A stretch of 64,000 nt of DNA from Magicicada septendecula (taxonomy: Eukaryota > Arthropoda > Insecta > Hemiptera > Cicadidae): contig CM068367.1 of assembly GCA_034769895.1 (NCBI GenBank), forward strand, positions 84,869,654 through 84,933,653, given 5' to 3'. Every line of letters starts with the position of its first letter. Position 1 is the stretch's first letter. The notes under the pieces are model-generated. The model was not told where the DNA came from. It ran no database searches and worked only from the letters and a program-made list of their open reading frames with translations. Position numbers and translations under genes: made by a program. Below, in pieces: positions 1 through 12,640 of this stretch.

Positions 1-419
1 TTTACCTCTCCGCTTCCCTCTACAAGTCTAGCACGCACTTCTCGCCAGTCAGCTACCTCAGCAATAGCCATGAGAGGTGCGGCCGCTCCCAGCGCACATA
101 TTCCTTGCAATAACACATCTTCATTTGAAACATAAGTAGAGTTTTAAATTATTTATTCACAGCAATAATATTGATGCGTGTGGTGCACATGTCGCACATA
201 TGGAGAATTCGCGCCTGACTTCCTCCCATCCTCCTCCCCGTACCCTCTTTCTACCACCACCATCACCTCTACCTCCTCCTCCCTTCCTCTTTGTTTTCTC
301 CCCATCCACTTCATACCTCCTGCTAAAACCTTCATACTTCCTACTAATAAATGGGTCCCAACATTGTTTAACTAACAATATTGAAAGTGGGTACCTTTTA
401 GGCAACTCTTGATCATAGG
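1..419. other. Non-coding, pyrimidine-rich stretch
   Basis: No gene is supported. The + strand at about 225-310 is rich in C and T (short TCCTCC and ACCACC runs), which opens overlapping frames on both strands with low-complexity translations. I read these as compositional artefacts. The segment lies upstream of the visible dipeptidyl peptidase exons and is probably intronic. Confidence 0.5.
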
Positions 420-770
420 TAAGAAAAACGTTTTGTCATATGTATGACTTTCAAGAAAGTTTTGCTTCTTTTGGATTTTTTTAATGGCAGAATACTTTAT
501 TTCAAAGATCCATATCATCAAATGTTAGCATTTTGTGAAGATTTTTAGTTGGATGTTATTCACGTTTAAATTTTCATGCAATACCTGTCTGACTGTTTCT
601 TTGTCAATATTCATCATTTCAGTGATCATCCTAATACTTACACAGCAGTCATTCCACACAATTCACTTATTATTTGTGTTTCCATTAGTTCTTGACATAC
701 TTGGCTGACCTAGATGCTCCTTGTCTTTCACTTCTTCCCAACCTTTACAAATCTTTTGAACCACTCGAAA
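420..770 (-). pseudogene. Mariner-type transposase relic, N-terminal DNA-binding part
   Basis: The minus strand reads as the helix-turn-helix half of a mariner transposase of the SETMAR-like group. FEWFKRF is visible near 767-747. In a shifted frame follow a GQPSMSRT-type linker and a block containing SIRMITEMMNIDKETVRQ, which corresponds to the second helix-turn-helix of that group. There are at least one frameshift and several stops, and no DDE catalytic region follows. I see no inverted repeats. This is an old, dead fragment, recognised by family pattern only. Confidence 0.65.
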
Positions 771-1484
771 ACTGAGGTAATGACTAACATTCATCCTTAC
801 ACTTCTTTCAACAAACTAAAACACTGTTGCCCTTTTTTTTTTTTTAATTTCACTAGAAACTTGAGGTTAAGCACACTGTTCAATTTTTAGGCTAACCATT
901 ATTCTGACAACACAGCTACAAATGATGATTTCTAACAGAGCTCAAGACATTACTGACACCCCCTCCCATGACAGTTACAAATAGACTCATCCAATTCCTA
1001 GTGGCCCAAGGTTAATGATCTACCCTCTCTGATCTCTGACATGTGCTTCATAAAGCACACACAAACACAATCTGGCTTTTTAATAGCAACATCTCATATA
1101 TATTTTAGTCCAGTCAACCTATATTTTCTTTTCCCTTATTAGAGCAGGTGCCCAAGGGATTGGTGTAGAGAAAATATGACCACCTCATTCTGACAGTAGA
1201 TATTGTTTATAGAGATCATAGGCATCATATTTATGAATGTTGCCAGGTCAGAAAGTGGTCGGATAATTATTTAAGGAAATTAAATGGGATTTGCCATAAG
1301 GCAAGGGATAAAATCGAGTACTTTTATGTTTTCTATTAAAAGTAGGGGGTAAAATGGAATTTAGGCAAGGAAAAACATTAAAATTAAACATTAAGAATGT
1401 AGTATAAACATAATTTATTGAAAATTTTTTTAAAAAGTTGATGCAAAAACGTGATTAAACACGAACAAATATTAAAATTTTGTA
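771..1484. other. Non-coding, no gene seen
   Basis: AT-rich sequence with a T-run near 832-846. No open frame, tRNA or repeat could be supported. Part may belong to the adjacent mariner relic. Confidence 0.4.
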
Positions 1485-3378
1485 TTATATATTTTCACAG
1501 TCTTTGTTATCAAATTTACATAATGAAATACAGGTCAAATTTAGTTTTTTACAGTAACAAGACATTGTCCGACAATTAGAAGTGCGTTTACATGGGTTTA
1601 TTAAGGTTTCTGGCAAAGGAGTTCTTGTCATTTGCTTAGAATATAAATAATGTTCACATAATTCGTATCTGAAGTCCAGAAAATTAATAGGTTCAATAAT
1701 TGGTTCCGAAGCATTTTTCCATAAATAAGTTTGTGCTGGAGCTCTTAAACAATGCAAGTAGAGTGAATCAGAAGTACATATTATTCTTGATATATTTAAA
1801 CCAAATCCAATATTCTGGGATAGCATTTTGTATCGAAGTTCATCCGCAGTGGTTTTCCGTTTCGAAAATAGATAAGTGCAAACTTTCTCTAGATCTTCGA
1901 ACTGCTGAGGAGTGAATACTCCATTTCCCAAGGTCGAAACTGCGTTTTGAACGAAATCAAGTGATGCAGCTTTCAAGGATTGTTTTTTATTCCCAAATCG
2001 ACTAGTCGTGTCGCAACCTGTTAAGGCGTGTAATGCAGGCAAGATATTACAGATGCCTTCGCCAAGGGATTCAGCTGCCAAGTGACAACCTAAAACACAT
2101 TTTTTCTTGTGCGAACCATCAAACCATAGACCTCGACAGCCAGTCTGAGCAAGCTTATGCTACATGTTTAGCCGTTTTTTCATTAGTAATAGTATAAAAA
2201 ATATCACAAAACACTGAAAGTGCTTTTAGAAGAACATTTTGACCTAAATTATTATTCTTAGTGCTGAGCATTGCTTGCATAAAAGTATTCCATGTTGGTG
2301 GCAAATTGATGTTTTTCAATGAATTATCAATAAGAATCTCACCGCACAAGTAGCCATCTGGTACTAGTTTTGTATTTAATACCTCTTTTCTAAGTTTTTT
2401 TGCAGACGTTACGACTTCATCGGCTGATTTTAACTGACGAACACGTTCAATCACAGTATTGAATGGTATGCTGCTCATGAACACCATGGAAGATTTTGAC
2501 CTTTCAACCGGATATGAAAATAAAACTGTCTCACCGTATTTATAGATAAGAAGTGTTTTCATTGTTCGATTATCTACAACCGCGTCTTCAATTTCCGTAA
2601 GTTCTGCAACCCGGGATGCTAAATATGTCATTTCAAAAGAACATGTGGACATTCATCTTTTATTTCTTCGATAAGTTTCTCAAATGCAATCCGTAGTTGT
2701 TCTGGAGGTATTTTAGATGACGGTCGGCCTGCTGGATTTACAGAGGATCTCGGTACTCTTACATAATTGTGATGACAAGCCTTATGGTATCTGATCTCTT
2801 TAGCAAGCAAATCAGTCACAGTTTGACATAGACTAATTTCAGTGAAAATGTTATCTTGTCTTTTATGTGCAGCATTGAAAATCTGTTGTGCCGCAGGAAG
2901 TTCAGAACACGTGAAAAGTTTGCTACATTTATTTTTCGTTACTTGGCCACATATCAAACATTTATTCGTAGATGATGATGCTCCTTGAAGAAGTACGAGT
3001 GTTTGGGTTATCTGGCAATGTTGCTTCAGAGCTGGTAGTAGCAATTTCTTCTTGTAATTTATATAGTGGTATCTCTCGACGTCGAATTTTTTCTTTGCTT
3101 ACATAATTTGCCATACAGGCTCTGTGCCACGAAAAACACTGTACGTTTGATTCTGGATTATACAATCTCTCAAACTTGTCAGAGATAACATCCTTGCGTC
3201 TATCTGCTACTTTTTCTATTGTTAAAAATGAATTTGATTTTGCTTCGTGAACCAGTTGTCCTGATGAATCACAAAAAAAGCACAAAACCTCACCTGGTGT
3301 TTTCCTCTTCAATGTGTTGACAACTTGTAGTGACTTTTTTCCCTCATAAATATGTATTAAATGTAAAATTACAGACAT
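1485..3378 (-). pseudogene. Frameshifted multicopy (transposon-like) gene with ALTGCDTTS signature
   Basis: Four overlapping minus-strand frames form one decayed gene: about 3378-2962, 3044-2628, 2652-2155 and 2081-1485. The first two have cysteine/histidine clusters of zinc-binding type (CFFC ... CFSWHRAC, then CLICG ... KACHHNY). The last begins with LPALHALTGCDTTSRFG and ends in a cysteine-rich tail. I recognise the ALTGCDTTS block from large uncharacterised proteins that occur in many near-identical copies in insect and cnidarian genomes and behave like mobile genes. I cannot assign an activity. At least two frameshifts and a stop between 2155 and 2081 show it is inactive. No terminal repeats were found, so the extent is that of the recognisable coding part. 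Confidence 0.6.
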
Positions 3379-4045
3379 AGGTTAGGTTCACAAATTACTA
3401 ACAAAATACTTCGTTACAAACGAAACAAATTCATGTTAAATGCACAAAATAATTAAAGAAATACTTTAAATAAGTTAATTTCACTAAATACTGATGAAAT
3501 ACTTCCTTACAAACGACACGTGTGTACTACATACAGCGTCCAAAGATGGCTAACAATGCGTGCTTACTTTATACATAGGGGAATGGAAGGGGAAAGGGGG
3601 GGAGAATTGACCATCTGGCGTTCCGGCAACGTACATTTTTTTACCTGAAGGTCTCAGGTATATGACTCACTACTCAGAATGCGGTGCTCATATTTTACAT
3701 ACACCAGTCCCCTGGGCGCCCAGTCTATATCTTATGAGTGAATGCAGTATAGATTTTCAAATTTGTCTCCGTTCTTTTGTGCAGGGGTCTTGAAAGTAAC
3801 TACATCAAAAAGTACAATGTACATCTCTTAAATTTTTAAAGTTTTACGTATTTAACAATCATAAAAATACTGCATATTAACTTTAATTCTTTTCTCTTCT
3901 GCCATTGTACCTTTAGAAGTGATCTTGTCTTTCAGAGTGCTTTATAGATTTTCATAAAATTAAAGTTACAAATTTAAAACAAAAATATAAATATTTTAAT
4001 TGTTATTATACTTCTTTATGGGTCTGAGAATTAGACTTTAACGAA
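3379..4045. other. Non-coding, no gene seen
   Basis: AT-rich sequence interrupted by a G-rich patch (3578-3605). No coding frame or repeat could be supported. Confidence 0.4.
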
Positions 4046-4310
4046 AGGCCAGGCCAGTCGCATCCAAGCAGATGAAATGAGATTTCTCAGGCACGTGGCA
4101 GGGTATACTCTCCATGATCATAGAAGAAACACAGATATATGACAGGAACTGAATATTATGAGTATACTCGACAGGATCGCCCAGTATCGGGTGAATTGGT
4201 GTGAATATCTTTGCCAAATGGTTGACTGCCGCATCCCCAAACAACTCTTGAACTATAAGCCGAGGGGACAGAGAGGTGTGGGACGTCCGAGGAAGTGCTG
4301 AAGTGACCAG
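4046..4310 (+). pseudogene. Non-LTR retrotransposon ORF2, C-terminal tail relic
   Basis: The plus strand reads through the post-reverse-transcriptase tail of an insect non-LTR element: an ADEMRFLRHVAGYT block, then a segment on the pattern ILDRIAQYRVNW, then the proline/arginine end LNYKPRGQRGVGRPRK. One in-frame TGA near 4138 breaks it. No reverse transcriptase core or poly-A tail is visible, so this is a short dead remnant. The exact clade is not determinable from this fragment. Confidence 0.7.
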
Positions 4311-4729
4311 CTCTAATCTTTGCCTATTTGAGACCAGAACAAACCATCCTTGGTTTAATCCATGAAGATGATGATGATGATGATAATAATGGATTGATTT
4401 TACAGTTTTTAGTTTAAATAATTTTAATTTACTTAAAATTTTCCAATAAAGTCAAAAAAAGGCAGAGTTATAATTAACGTACAGTATTTGATTTACTCTG
4501 AATATGTATTTTCAATACATTAAATAAATGATGAAAATGAAAGTTTGTAAGTCCATTAGGTTACATGACAATTAATCCTAAAAACACGCAACTGTTCACA
4601 CAATAAGCCTAAAAACATAAAAATGTTATAGCTCTTTCAGAATACAATTCAACAACATGTGTTGACCTGAAAATGTTAAATTAATTATATCAAAACATTC
4701 ACAGTTAATGAATACTTTTTATATTCCAG
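4311..4729. other. Intronic, with the 3' splice site of the next exon
   Basis: Non-coding AT-rich sequence. It ends in a pyrimidine-rich acceptor (TTTTTATATTCCAG, AG at 4728-4729) directly before the first visible dipeptidyl peptidase exon. A (GAT)n run lies at about 4368-4386. Confidence 0.6.
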
Positions 4730-4941
4730 TGTCATTCTTCACTGAGAGGTTAATGGGAACACCAAACGTTACTGACAATTACAGAGGTTACGAGGAGTCG
4801 GATTTAAGTAAACGTGCTGGAAACCTAAGAGACAAACCGTTTCTGCTCATCCATGGATCAGCCGACAATACTGTACACTTTCAACACAGTATGATACTAG
4901 TACACGCACTGACAGAGGAAGGAATCATGTTCAGACATCAG
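4730..4941 (+). CDS. Dipeptidyl peptidase 4-like serine peptidase, antepenultimate exon (catalytic Asp)
   Basis: This exon encodes about 71 residues of the alpha/beta-hydrolase domain of an S9B prolyl dipeptidase. Such enzymes remove N-terminal dipeptides after Pro or Ala, usually as membrane-bound or secreted dimers. It contains the FTERLMGTP block and HGSADNTVHFQ, whose Asp aligns with the catalytic Asp of DPP4. The exon starts after the acceptor AG at 4728-4729, with the first codon split (one base comes from the previous exon). It ends CAG|GTAAGA at 4941/4942, in phase 0. The nucleophile serine exon lies upstream of the window, so I cannot tell whether the enzyme is active or a serine-less DPP6/DPP10-type paralogue. 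The next exon is 23.2 kb downstream. A frame continues past the donor only because the TG repeat has no stops. Confidence 0.88.
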
Positions 4942-4948
4942 GTAAGAG

Positions 4949-6103
<1,155 letters not shown>

Positions 6104-7574
6104 TATAACATCTAAACTTGTGTTACAACATAGGGAACCCGCATTAATTGGTTCTGCCAATTATACAGGCTGCCTTCGTTGTGACGAGCTGAAAATTAAT
6201 CACAACAGCAAAACAATTAATATAAAAGGAAACTGGGAAGGGGAGACTGTTGATTTATGCACTCAGTTTAGTCTGTACTAAAGATGACATCTCTTTATTA
6301 CATAATGAGATTAATTGCTCTACTCAAAGTTCTCAACATATATGGTTCAACAGCTTACAGTTTACAAGATGATTATATATTTTATTCTTTCGCAAAGGCC
6401 CTTAAAATAAAGATGTACATCAATTTAATTTATTCCACGGATCCGGGATCGAATATAGTATGTTAATAATGGTCACCTCCCCATATACAATCTTGAAAAT
6501 TGTGCCATTTGAAGAATGGACTTTATTAACCTTTTTAAAACAATAATGCTTTCAGTTTAAACTTTTACTCTTTTACTACAAACAGTTTTATTAGATTACA
6601 GACTACATCTTACATATAATGTCTGTTTTTAAAAGTCTTAAAGTGGTTAGTTAAATTGTCTTTTGTTGGTTATAATTTTAGTATCTCATAACCATGGAAG
6701 ACAAGCCTCCATGTCACCTGTGGTTTCCTGTAGTTGATGCAGATTTGGCTCTTCGGTCCTCGGTGTGTTTCCTGAAGGTCTGTCGTTACCTTAGTATCCG
6801 GTGACGGTGAAGTTCCTGACGTATGTTAAATCATTCTGGGTGTGGTACTCTCTTCTTAGATGACTGTAGTAATTCTTGTTGTTAGAATAAATAAAGCGAA
6901 AGTTTGTTTCACTGGTATTCACTTCACATGATTATTTATTAGTTGAATTTCACCTAGTACTGTATTAATTACATACTTTCTTATTTAAGATTTGATAGAG
7001 ATGTCATCGGCACACAATTTAGTTATTAAGATATTCTTTAGCGAACTTTCACATATTTATCTCTGCGTCGCGAACCAACGCTGTGCGCAGCTTACGGCGT
7101 GAGCGCTCCATTGCAAGTGGGTTAAGGGGTGAGAGTAGTAATCTCGCGTCATTTACTATTCAGCATAAAAGTAGTTCCATGTTCCTTCTTTATTTAAAGG
7201 ATTAAAGTTTGACTATTTAATTAAGCAGAGATATTCTTAATTACAGACGTTATTAAAGTACATTACAGTGGTCTTGTTTAATCATTTAAATAATGTCAAA
7301 TTTACAAGTATATTTAGTTTGTTTAGGGGTCGGAATTCAAGTTAATTCCGGTTAGCGCATGTCTATGCAGGATTAATTAACAAGGTTTACCCTTTCTGTA
7401 CACTCGTATTCCTTTTTATTTTATTATTACAACTCTTTATTAAATATTATTATTATTTAATGATAGCAATAAGATTTAGTTTAAATGTGCGATTTTATTA
7501 AAAAATTTAAAATTTCTCAGCCTTCACATTGCCTATTTATTAATTACCATATTTTTATTAATGAAATCGTCACA
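6104..7574 (-). repeat. Gypsy 3' LTR (1471 bp)
   Basis: Near-identical to 24399-25876. In element sense it starts TGTGACGATTTC and ends GATGTTATA, so it lacks the usual CA end. It has a 7-bp deletion relative to the other copy near 7120 and a few substitutions (for example 6133, 6444, 6695). Short open frames in it have no support as genes. Confidence 0.92.
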
Positions 7575-7744
7575 TACTCCGGTGCTTAAGAACAGACTCC
7601 GGCTTATTTGGTCAGCAATGTACCGGGAGTATGCTTGGGGATTACCGTGTGAAATTTCTCTCACCCGTTTTTCTCTGTATGAAATTACGAGCTGCATAAG
7701 TCACTCTCGACTTGCTTATTCTTACTATCTATATATATATATAT
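7575..7744 (-). other. Gypsy 3' untranslated sequence, distal part
   Basis: Part of the Gypsy internal region between integrase and the 3' LTR. It is separated from its other half (18537-18890) by the nested LTR insertion, which landed in an (AT)n run at 7731-7744. Confidence 0.75.
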
Positions 7745-10331
7745 TGTAACGCAACATAGTTGAGGTTCCCCAACGTTACATAAAAGACTGAATGAAATAT
7801 GGTCAAAGACCATACCCTGACTTAAGGTTGTTCGATAGTTCATATGTTTAAGAAGGACCTCAAGTAAAAAGGAGGCAATGACTAATATTAAATGTAAAAG
7901 AGCCAGACCAATGAATGATTGGATGTAATGAAATGTTTGTTTTGTACTGTGACATGTTAAGGTCTACAGAATATTTATATTGTATGTTGAATGTGTTAAA
8001 AATGAAATGATGTTGTTTGATAATAATACTTACTCAATAATTATGTTTATATTTTATATTAGATTTGTTTTTATACAGCACAATATAGTTACCAATGTTA
8101 GGCACGGTACTAAGTTGTCAGTATTGTATAAAATTGAAAGATACTGTTGTTCTAATTAATGTTTATAAACTGGATCAGGAGTGTGACCAGTGTTTCAATT
8201 CTAACAAGTAGTTCTGACAATTATGTCATAAATTAATAAAGGGTTCCAGAACCAATTGATTAATGTAAAAACAACTAACCACCAGTAAATTAAAATTCAT
8301 GTAATTAACTATGTAATCAATAATTAATTGTACAGTAGGTCAGGTAAAAAGAAAATTAAGTTAAAAACCAAATAATGTTATAATGGTTGTAAATGAATCT
8401 ATAGGCCTAAATTCCATATTAGTGAAAGGAAATTAATACCTTTTTAGTAAACCCAGTCCAACGAAACTCTAGTAAAACATTTACTGTTTAATAAGGAAGG
8501 TTAGGGGAGAATTTTATGTGATTCAACATTAATCCAAGCATGGAGTATTTTATTGGAAAGGAGTAGTAATATTCTATAATGCCGGCTCAAGGATATATAG
8601 AAAACCTGGTTGTTAAGGCAACTGATTTTTAGAAACTTGTTGATTTTGAATAGATGGTACTGATTTGTTACAAGCTATTAGGTTGAAATGAACCGATATA
8701 TTTAAAATATATGAATAAGTATAAAGAAAATATATATCCAAATTAAAAAAAAAAACATTTTGCAAAACAATTATACTGGAATGTTAATGAAGCATACAGA
8801 TTAAATAACCCTATAAATTATCAATGAATACAATAAAAAAGAACTGAAAGCGTCTCACCTCATTCACTAAACAATTCCGCTGAATTTGGTATCAAACCAA
8901 TTCATGCTATAAATTGAAGACCAATAAAGAGTTGAAGCCTGAATTAACGGAAATATTTGGAAATACAGAAGATTCGGTTGACGAAATAACCTTCATTGAC
9001 AGCGGAAGCTGAGATCCTAATTCCAGTTCGTTGGGACCAAGAATTGTGAAGACGCAAAAGAAGACTCGAAGCACCAGAGTTCCCGTGGTATTATCATCAT
9101 CCATTCATTGAAGACCAGAGCAGTTTTACTGGGTGAAGACGATATAACCTGCATTTTGATCGTAGTTGACAAACATTCACCGCCTAATGAAGCTTTCGCC
9201 GCTTGGGTAAAAAAAACAAATTATTTTCATATCATTGTATTTTAAGTAAATAATTTTATTCTTTTTGTAAATTGAACAACCTTAATTATGCGTTTTACCT
9301 GGCCTTACTAATGGTTCAAAGAACTACACGAACCCTGGTATAAGAATTATTTGTCATTATTTTCAAAGTATATATGTTTTTCTTTTTAGAATTCGAATAA
9401 TTAAGAATCGATACATGTTGGGATAGTCGATTGTATTGTCTTATTGTTTGTCTGAGACAACGTAACTGGTTAAATACCAGAGAAAAATAAATAAAGTACA
9501 TTTGTTGTATGAGATAACGTTTTAATCATTGCAGAGAAAATACTATATGTAATTGGTGTAATAATTTATTAACAGATTGATACAAACACTCAGAATAACT
9601 AACCTATACGCACAATTATTTATAATAACAGCTCTCCAAGTTTGCAGCTGGTGAGACGGGAGATTGCTGAACTAACGGGTTTTGCCATACTAAATTTGAA
9701 TGAAATTTTTATCATTGAGGGACTAGGGTTGAGACAAAAACCACTTACATTCAGTAAATACTCCATATATATTGCTCATATTAAACAACCACTGAGAATT
9801 AAATTAAGTCTACAGAATACTACCATTATAAATTCAGGAATATAATTCTAAGTTTGTGGACTTAATAATCTGTGTTCTGAGGGTTTCACTGGTCACAACC
9901 GCAAGGTATATTAGTTAATAACATATTAATTAAACCAGGTAACAGCATTTTAATTGTTACGAATCGCCACCTACAACGTACTACTTGGCGTTTGTTACAC
10001 CGGAGTCTCTTATAACTAATTACACTCATAGACAAGATCTCTTTATAATTTGACGTCTCCAGCTGGTATCATACATTATTACATACGTCATCACATAATT
10101 AACAAGCAGTTCGTTACTAAATTGATTACAACAGTGGGGTTTGAATAAGACGGACATTTTCGCTAGCACCGGCACACATTAGTCTCTCTCTTTACAAATT
10201 GACGCTTGCAACGTGAGGCATCATCGTCGCATCTTAACACACACATAATTAGTATCTTTCTTTACAAATTGCCGCCTGCAACGTGGGGCTTAAACGAAAA
10301 CGAGGACGTCCATTTAGTCACTTTCTTTACA
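7745..10331 (+). repeat. 5' LTR of the gag-only element (2587 bp)
   Basis: Matches 15950-18536 base for base apart from a few substitutions. Short frames inside (for example 8907-9104 minus and 9642-9845 plus) recur in the other LTR only because the LTRs are copies. I do not call them genes. The last 140 bp contain repeated boundary-like motifs (see 10191-10352). Confidence 0.95.
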
Positions 10332-10352
10332 AATTGGCGCCCAACGTGGGGC
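10191..10352 (+). repeat. Three serial copies of the LTR-end/primer-site motif
   Basis: The string TTTACAAATT followed by a G-x-CGC...CAACGTG-x-GGC motif occurs at 10191, 10261 and 10326, 65-70 bp apart. Each copy is preceded by a TTAGT...TCTTTAC-type lead. Only the third is the true LTR end plus primer-binding site. The first two lie inside the LTR and match the primer-binding site imperfectly. The 3' LTR repeats the same pattern from about 18396. Confidence 0.85.
10335..10352 (+). promoter_or_regulatory. Primer-binding site, lysine-tRNA type
   Basis: TGGCGCCCAACGTGGGGC begins three bases after the 5' LTR end. TGG pairs with a tRNA CCA end, and TGGCGCC starts are typical of lysine-type primers in retroelements. 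The exact tRNA is not checked here. Confidence 0.85.
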
Positions 10353-10480
10353 TTTAGTTAAGTAAAAACTCATATTATTTGTTACTTAACTTGAGCAGGC
10401 AACCATTAGAGGCACAGGAATGCAATAAAGAGCTTACGAACGAAATTACGAATAACGAAATTACGTTACGAATAACGAAA

Positions 10481-11794
10481 ATGCCCGGACAAGAAAGACG
10501 ACTAAGCTACGCGGAATGGATGACGGCGCTATTTAAAAAATTCAGCAAGGATATGGAGTATATTAACAAGAACGCCACCGATCACGAAAGAGCGCAAATG
10601 AGTCGCGCAAATGCAATGGGAACACCAAACGACAAAATGACTGTGAGAGACATTTATGATGAAATGTGGGAGTTAGATGCCAGGTGTAATAAAGAAAAAA
10701 CTATTGGGACGAATAACGAAAAGGACGATAACAGGGTGGAAAGGATGACTGAAGAAGATTGGGAAAGATTGGACGATAATGAAGAACAAATGAAAACCGA
10801 AAGAACAGGAGTATACGCCCAAGTGACAGAACAATATACTCAAGAAGATTATGAACAATGGAAACGAGAAATAAGACCACCTGAAAACCCAATACAAACA
10901 GAAAACAAAGAATTAAGGGAATGGATCAGGGTGATGTTTGAACTATCCCGAGAAGAGATGTGTCACTGGAGGAAAGAACATAATCAAATAGAAGAATTTA
11001 TAGGAACGCCAAATCATAAAAAGATAGAACAACCCAATATACAAAAAGAAGTAAAAATAGTCAAAGTGAAGCAACAGAAGAAAACGCCAGTACAACCAAA
11101 GAAAGTGACCTGTCAGGATGTAATGGATTTTCTGGCCGAACAATTTAGAGAGCAGAGAGAAGATATCCAGAGATACCATGAAAAATTCATGAAAAAACTG
11201 GAAGAATGTCACAAGAATATGAATAAAACATTAGACAGCATTAAAGTAAGTCCGAATACAGAAGAGAGCGGGAAGGAAACAGAAATTAAAGAAGACCAAA
11301 ATGCAGAGCCATCTAAAAATAAAAATAGAAAGAACAAAGAGAATATCCAAACCAGGAAAGAGAATATCAAGAAAATAAGACAAACACATCAAAGGAAATT
11401 AATGAATACAAGGGAAGAATTGGAAATGATTAAAAGGGGATTGGTTCAGCTACATAATAGACCAATTACGGAAAACAGAGAAGTAAGGCAAGTGATAAAC
11501 TTTAAACGAACCACATTTGAATTCCCAGATGGACTAGAAGAACCAAAAAGGCCAAAACTAACTAAGGAGCATGGAGGACTTCTGGAAATTATGTATGAAC
11601 CATTTGGACAATTAAGAAACTGTGCAGAAGAATCAGCTCGAAAAACGATGGTAGACTTCAGCATGAATGAAAGTTTTATAACAACAAAATGGCGGAACTA
11701 CCTGATAGTGAGATATGTCACAAGGACAGAAATAACTCTATACACTAGAGAGACCCGAACAACCAGTATAGAGGAAATAATGGACCACGGTTAA
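10481..11794 (+). CDS. Gag-like ORF of the non-autonomous LTR element (437 aa)
   Basis: This is the only long ORF of the element. I start it at the ATG at 10481 (MPGQERRLSYAEWM). The frame is open 102 bases further upstream but without an ATG, across a short repeat of ACGAATAACGAA. The protein is very hydrophilic and rich in Glu, Lys, Arg, Asn and Gln, with long stretches likely to be helical or coiled-coil (about residues 90-340). It has no CCHC knuckle, no DSG protease motif and no recognisable domain. Its position, directly after leader and primer site, is that of gag, and this is the basis of the call. The ORF is intact, consistent with the element's youth. I recognise no homologue. Confidence 0.65.
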   Translation: MPGQERRLSYAEWMTALFKKFSKDMEYINKNATDHERAQMSRANAMGTPNDKMTVRDIYDEMWELDARCNKEKTIGTNNEKDDNRVERMTEEDWERLDDNEEQMKTERTGVYAQVTEQYTQEDYEQWKREIRPPENPIQTENKELREWIRVMFELSREEMCHWRKEHNQIEEFIGTPNHKKIEQPNIQKEVKIVKVKQQKKTPVQPKKVTCQDVMDFLAEQFREQREDIQRYHEKFMKKLEECHKNMNKTLDSIKVSPNTEESGKETEIKEDQNAEPSKNKNRKNKENIQTRKENIKKIRQTHQRKLMNTREELEMIKRGLVQLHNRPITENREVRQVINFKRTTFEFPDGLEEPKRPKLTKEHGGLLEIMYEPFGQLRNCAEESARKTMVDFSMNESFITTKWRNYLIVRYVTRTEITLYTRETRTTSIEEIMDHG

Positions 11795-11890
11795 ACAGAT
11801 TCCAAACAGAATAATGAAAAGGGACGGATTTTATGGATACAGGACCAAGCAACCCATTGTAAATGAAAAACCCCAAAATTCTAAAAGTAC

Positions 11891-12301
11891 GTAAGGACAA
11901 CTTACTCAACTTATTTCGAACAACATAATTTAAAGTGAAGAGAATAAAAACCATTAGAATTAATGAAAAGTGTGTAAGTACAACTTACTTAAGATATTTT
12001 GCAACCATTAGAATTAATAAAAGCATGTAAGAACATATTACTCAAGTAATTTCGAACGATATAATATAAAATGAAGAAACTAAAACCCAAAATTCCAAAG
12101 GATGTAAGAACAACTTACTCATAATTATTCAGAAACAGTATGATGTAAAATAAAGAGAATAAATACCCCAAAATTCAAAAAATGAAGTAAGCTCAACTTA
12201 CAAACAAGTATCTAAGAAAACAATTTATGAGTTATATAAGAAAGAGAATTTTGAAGATAAAAAGAACAACCAAAGTCGAAAAATAAGTAAGAACACCTTA
12301 C
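11891..12301 (+). repeat. Array of six 15-nt hairpins, GTAAG-N5-CTTAC
   Basis: The 15-mer GTAAGnACAACTTAC or a close variant occurs at 11891, 11974, 12027, 12104, 12187 and 12287. Five copies have perfect 5-bp stems with 5-nt loops, mostly ending CAA or CAC. The third has a 4-bp stem. Spacing is 53-100 bp. The array starts about 100 bp after the gag-like ORF and stops before the hAT insertion. The function is unknown. Repeated small hairpins in a retroelement 3' region could bind Gag or a host protein. Confidence 0.85.
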
Positions 12302-12582
12302 TATACAATTTAGAAGAAATTGATTTAAACTGATATGAAAGAAGAAAAATATTTTACACTAATTCAACCTAATAAAAATCATCAAAACCAGAAGACGAAA
12401 TGAGTTTATCTGATATAATATAATAGCGAGAAATATAATTTTGAATGTAAAAGAAATAATAATGATTGTGCCAGAAGAATATAGCTACATAATGTAATGT
12501 ATAGTACTGACCAAAATCTCATAACCAGCTGTATTGATCACTAAAGACCGGATTTTCATGCAGTATAAACCATTGAAACGTG

Positions 12583-12640
12583 CAACAAAAACTTCAAAAC
12601 GTGCAAAAACGTGCAATAAAAAAATCAAAACGTGCAAAAA
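12583..12640 (+). repeat. hAT left subterminal repeats
   Basis: Several copies of a motif close to AAACGTGCAA lie just inside the left end. The matching cluster at the right end is at 15003-15090. hAT transposases typically bind such subterminal repeats. Confidence 0.75.

Noticed and set aside
8907-9845. Short ORFs (65, 61 and 67 codons) recurring at 17112-18050
   Set aside because: They recur because both copies lie in the two LTRs. There is no motif, context or length to support coding.
10673-11212. Several hydrophobic minus-strand ORFs looking like membrane proteins
   Set aside because: They are antisense to the lysine/glutamate-rich gag-like ORF. Complementing AAA/GAA codons gives Phe/Leu/Ser runs.
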